Below the pieces are notes generated by a model. That model made no database searches, had not been told where the DNA came from, and saw only the letters and a program-made list of their open reading frames with translations. The position numbers were made by a program, and so were the translations under genes. DNA of 64,000 nt, taken from Paenibacillus sp. FSL R5-0766 (GTDB taxonomy: Bacteria > Bacillota > Bacilli > Paenibacillales > Paenibacillaceae). The stretch spans positions 4,464,001-4,528,000 of the forward strand of contig NZ_CP150227.1 of assembly GCF_037971845.1 (NCBI RefSeq), in the 5' to 3' direction. Shown here piece after piece: positions 62,770-64,000 of this stretch (position 1 is the stretch's first letter; the number at the start of each line of letters is the position of its first letter).

Positions 62770-63840
62770 TTATTTTAATGCGATCAGCAGATTTTGCAAA
62801 TTTTTCTCCATGAGGGTGAAATAATCATCCCCGTTTGTTGCCTGCTCCTTGGTCAATCCCTCAACCGGATTAAGGACCATGGTCTCCACTCCTGCTTCAC
62901 TTGCCAATGTTTTCGCCAATTTGTCAGATACCAGCTCTTCGAAGAAAATGTATTTAATGCCTTCATCTTTAACCAATTTCGCAAGCTTCACAATATCCTG
63001 TCCTGTCGGTTCAGCATCCGGGGAAAGTCCCATAATGGCATGCTGAGTTAATCCATAATCACGTGCAAGGTAGCCAAACGCTTGGTGCGAGACAACAATC
63101 TCGTTGTTTGGTACGTTAGCCAATTCATCTGTAAAACGCTGATCCAGCGTCTCAAGCTTCGTACGAAGCTCTTCATAACGTTGTTCGTAACCTGTTTTGT
63201 GATTAGGATCTGCCTCGACCAGACTATTTTTGATGTTTTCAGCCATGATCATGGCCGATTTCGGACTAACCCACGTATGTGGATCAATATGATGATCAGC
63301 GACATCTTCACTGGTAGCCCCATCTGTATGTTCATCTGTATGTTCATCTGCATGCTCGTCTTCGTGCTCTTCGCCGTGACCGTGCCCATCATCACCTTCA
63401 GCGGTTAACAGCTTAACACCTTCGCTGACGGCAACAGACTTCACCTGTGTATCGCTATTCAACGACTTCAGGAAATTCGGCACCCATCCTTCCAGTCCAG
63501 CTCCATTATAGAGAAACAGCTGTGCCTTGGACGTATTAACAATATCCTGACTCTTCGGAGTCCAGTCATGTGGCTCTACTCCGGTTGGCAGCAGGTTAAT
63601 AACATTGGCATCCTCACCACCGATTGCAGTCGTAAAAGCATATACAGGATAAAATGTCGTCACAACGTTTACCTTGCCTTCCACAATCTTCGCACTATTG
63701 GAACTATCCTGCCCACAAGCTGACAATACCAGCAAAGTGAGAATAAGCAAACCCGTCCACAGTAACTTCATGTTGCCTCTTTTGCTCGTCTTCCCTATCC
63801 GGTTATCCTGAGCTTGATGTTGCTCTTTATAAAATGTCAT
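62770..63840 (-). CDS. znuA: Zinc ABC transporter substrate-binding lipoprotein
   Basis: 356 residues as an open frame from the ATG at 63840 (GGAG nine bases upstream). An internal ATG at 63771 starts a canonical lipoprotein signal (MKLLWTGLLILTLLVLSACG, lipobox LSAC), so the first 23 residues are either a long n-region or untranslated. The mature part is a cluster-9 metal-binding fold (NVVTTFYPVYAFTTAIGG, GVEPHDWTP, DPHTWVSP, EIVVSHQAFGYLARDYG, ligand His residues) with a His/Asp/Glu-rich loop (HGHGEEHEDEHADEHTDEHTD) typical of zinc receptors. A Zur box lies upstream. Confidence 0.9.
   Translation of the reverse strand: MTFYKEQHQAQDNRIGKTSKRGNMKLLWTGLLILTLLVLSACGQDSSNSAKIVEGKVNVVTTFYPVYAFTTAIGGEDANVINLLPTGVEPHDWTPKSQDIVNTSKAQLFLYNGAGLEGWVPNFLKSLNSDTQVKSVAVSEGVKLLTAEGDDGHGHGEEHEDEHADEHTDEHTDGATSEDVADHHIDPHTWVSPKSAMIMAENIKNSLVEADPNHKTGYEQRYEELRTKLETLDQRFTDELANVPNNEIVVSHQAFGYLARDYGLTQHAIMGLSPDAEPTGQDIVKLAKLVKDEGIKYIFFEELVSDKLAKTLASEAGVETMVLNPVEGLTKEQATNGDDYFTLMEKNLQNLLIALK
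63321..63357 (+). repeat. 12-bp tandem repeat inside znuA
   Basis: Three imperfect units of CATCTGTATGTT (63321-63356) encode the repeated DEHT/DEHA of the metal-binding loop. A candidate site for length variation. Confidence 0.65.
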
Positions 63841-63862
63841 TATGATTCACTCCGCATCTCTT

Positions 63863-63880
63863 AATCGTAAACATTACTGA
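63863..63880. promoter_or_regulatory. Candidate Zur box upstream of znuA
   Basis: AATCGTAAACATTACTGA resembles the Bacillus Zur operator (TCGTAATNATTACGA), with mismatches in the right half. Placement 23 bp before the first znuA ATG fits repression by zinc-bound Zur. The rest of the region to 64000 shows nothing I can identify. Confidence 0.55.
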
Positions 63881-64000
63881 AAGAATTATAGGTAACCTGA
63901 ACCTACTTGTCAAGCTATCCCGTCCTATTCATTCTTTCCTGAAGTACGGAGTTCATAACAGTATATGCTTGTTCTCTTCCCTTAAGATGCGATTTATATC

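Noticed and set aside
63301..63400. Sequencing artefact in the znuA His-rich repeat
   Set aside because: The repeat keeps the frame and gives the metal-binding loop expected of zinc receptors, so it is treated as real.
1..64000. CRISPR array, prophage, restriction system or other defence island
   Set aside because: No direct-repeat array, integrase besides XerD, transposase, methylase or toxin gene is visible on either strand.

Overview
The window looks like a chromosomal core segment of an endospore-forming Bacillota bacterium, most likely Paenibacillus. This rests on gene content and order. There are long blocks of sporulation genes in the order known from Bacillus subtilis (spoIIAB-spoIIAA-dacF-punA-xerD-yqzK-fur-spoIIM; recN-spoIVB-spo0A; spoIIIAA to spoIIIAH; yqhO/P/Q/R-aroQ-papP-efp). 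Several small proteins have no B. subtilis counterpart that I recognise. Coding density is high, most genes run on the minus strand, and I see no rRNA, tRNA, CRISPR array, phage or full insertion sequence.

Layout, left to right. 1-5.7 kb: end of the spoIIA operon (anti-sigma F system), D-Ala-D-Ala carboxypeptidase, purine nucleoside phosphorylase, XerD, YqzK-like protein, Fur, SpoIIM. 6-10.8 kb: EndoQ-like endonuclease, ADP-ribose pyrophosphatase, M20 peptidase, LipB, plus two tiny plus-strand genes (MciZ-like FtsZ inhibitor, Prli42-like stressosome peptide). 10.9-16 kb: a complete branched-chain 2-oxoacid dehydrogenase operon (lpdV, E1 alpha, E1 beta, E2); LipB next door supplies lipoylation. 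16.2-19.7 kb: small membrane protein, K+-channel-like protein, thymidine kinase and lineage-specific small genes. 20-23.7 kb: an iron-responsive island with three Fur boxes (flavin ferredoxin/NADP reductase, an AraC regulator running in frame into a siderophore-binding lipoprotein, and a decayed binding-protein remnant). 23.8-25.8 kb: FlxA-like and GGDEF proteins.

26-38.7 kb: spo0A, spoIVB, recN, argR, an unknown membrane protein, tlyA, dxs, ispA, xseB, xseA, folD, nusB, a long co-directional block joining sporulation control, isoprenoid synthesis, folate C1 metabolism and DNA repair. 39-42.4 kb: DUF2273, amaP, yqhY, accC, accB (cell-envelope stress and fatty-acid initiation). 42.5-48.3 kb: the eight-gene spoIIIA operon (feeding channel between mother cell and forespore). 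48.5-58.2 kb: comB-like phosphatase, aspartokinase, EF-P, Xaa-Pro peptidase, aroQ, yqhR/Q/P/O homologues and a glycosidase. 58.4-64 kb: MntR, spore photoproduct lyase, CcdA and a Zur-type zinc ABC importer.

The points most worth a second look are: (1) spo0A reads out of frame directly after its start codon because of a 7-A tract; (2) a 657-codon ORF fuses an AraC regulator to a lipoprotein straight through a Fur box and a Shine-Dalgarno site; (3) two families of dispersed, structured intergenic repeats (four copies of a roughly 195-265 bp element whose stem covaries between copies, and three copies of a MITE-like element); (4) a thymidine kinase with a glutamate in place of the P-loop glycine; (5) a promoter followed by a roughly 165-nt structured leader ahead of yqhY.
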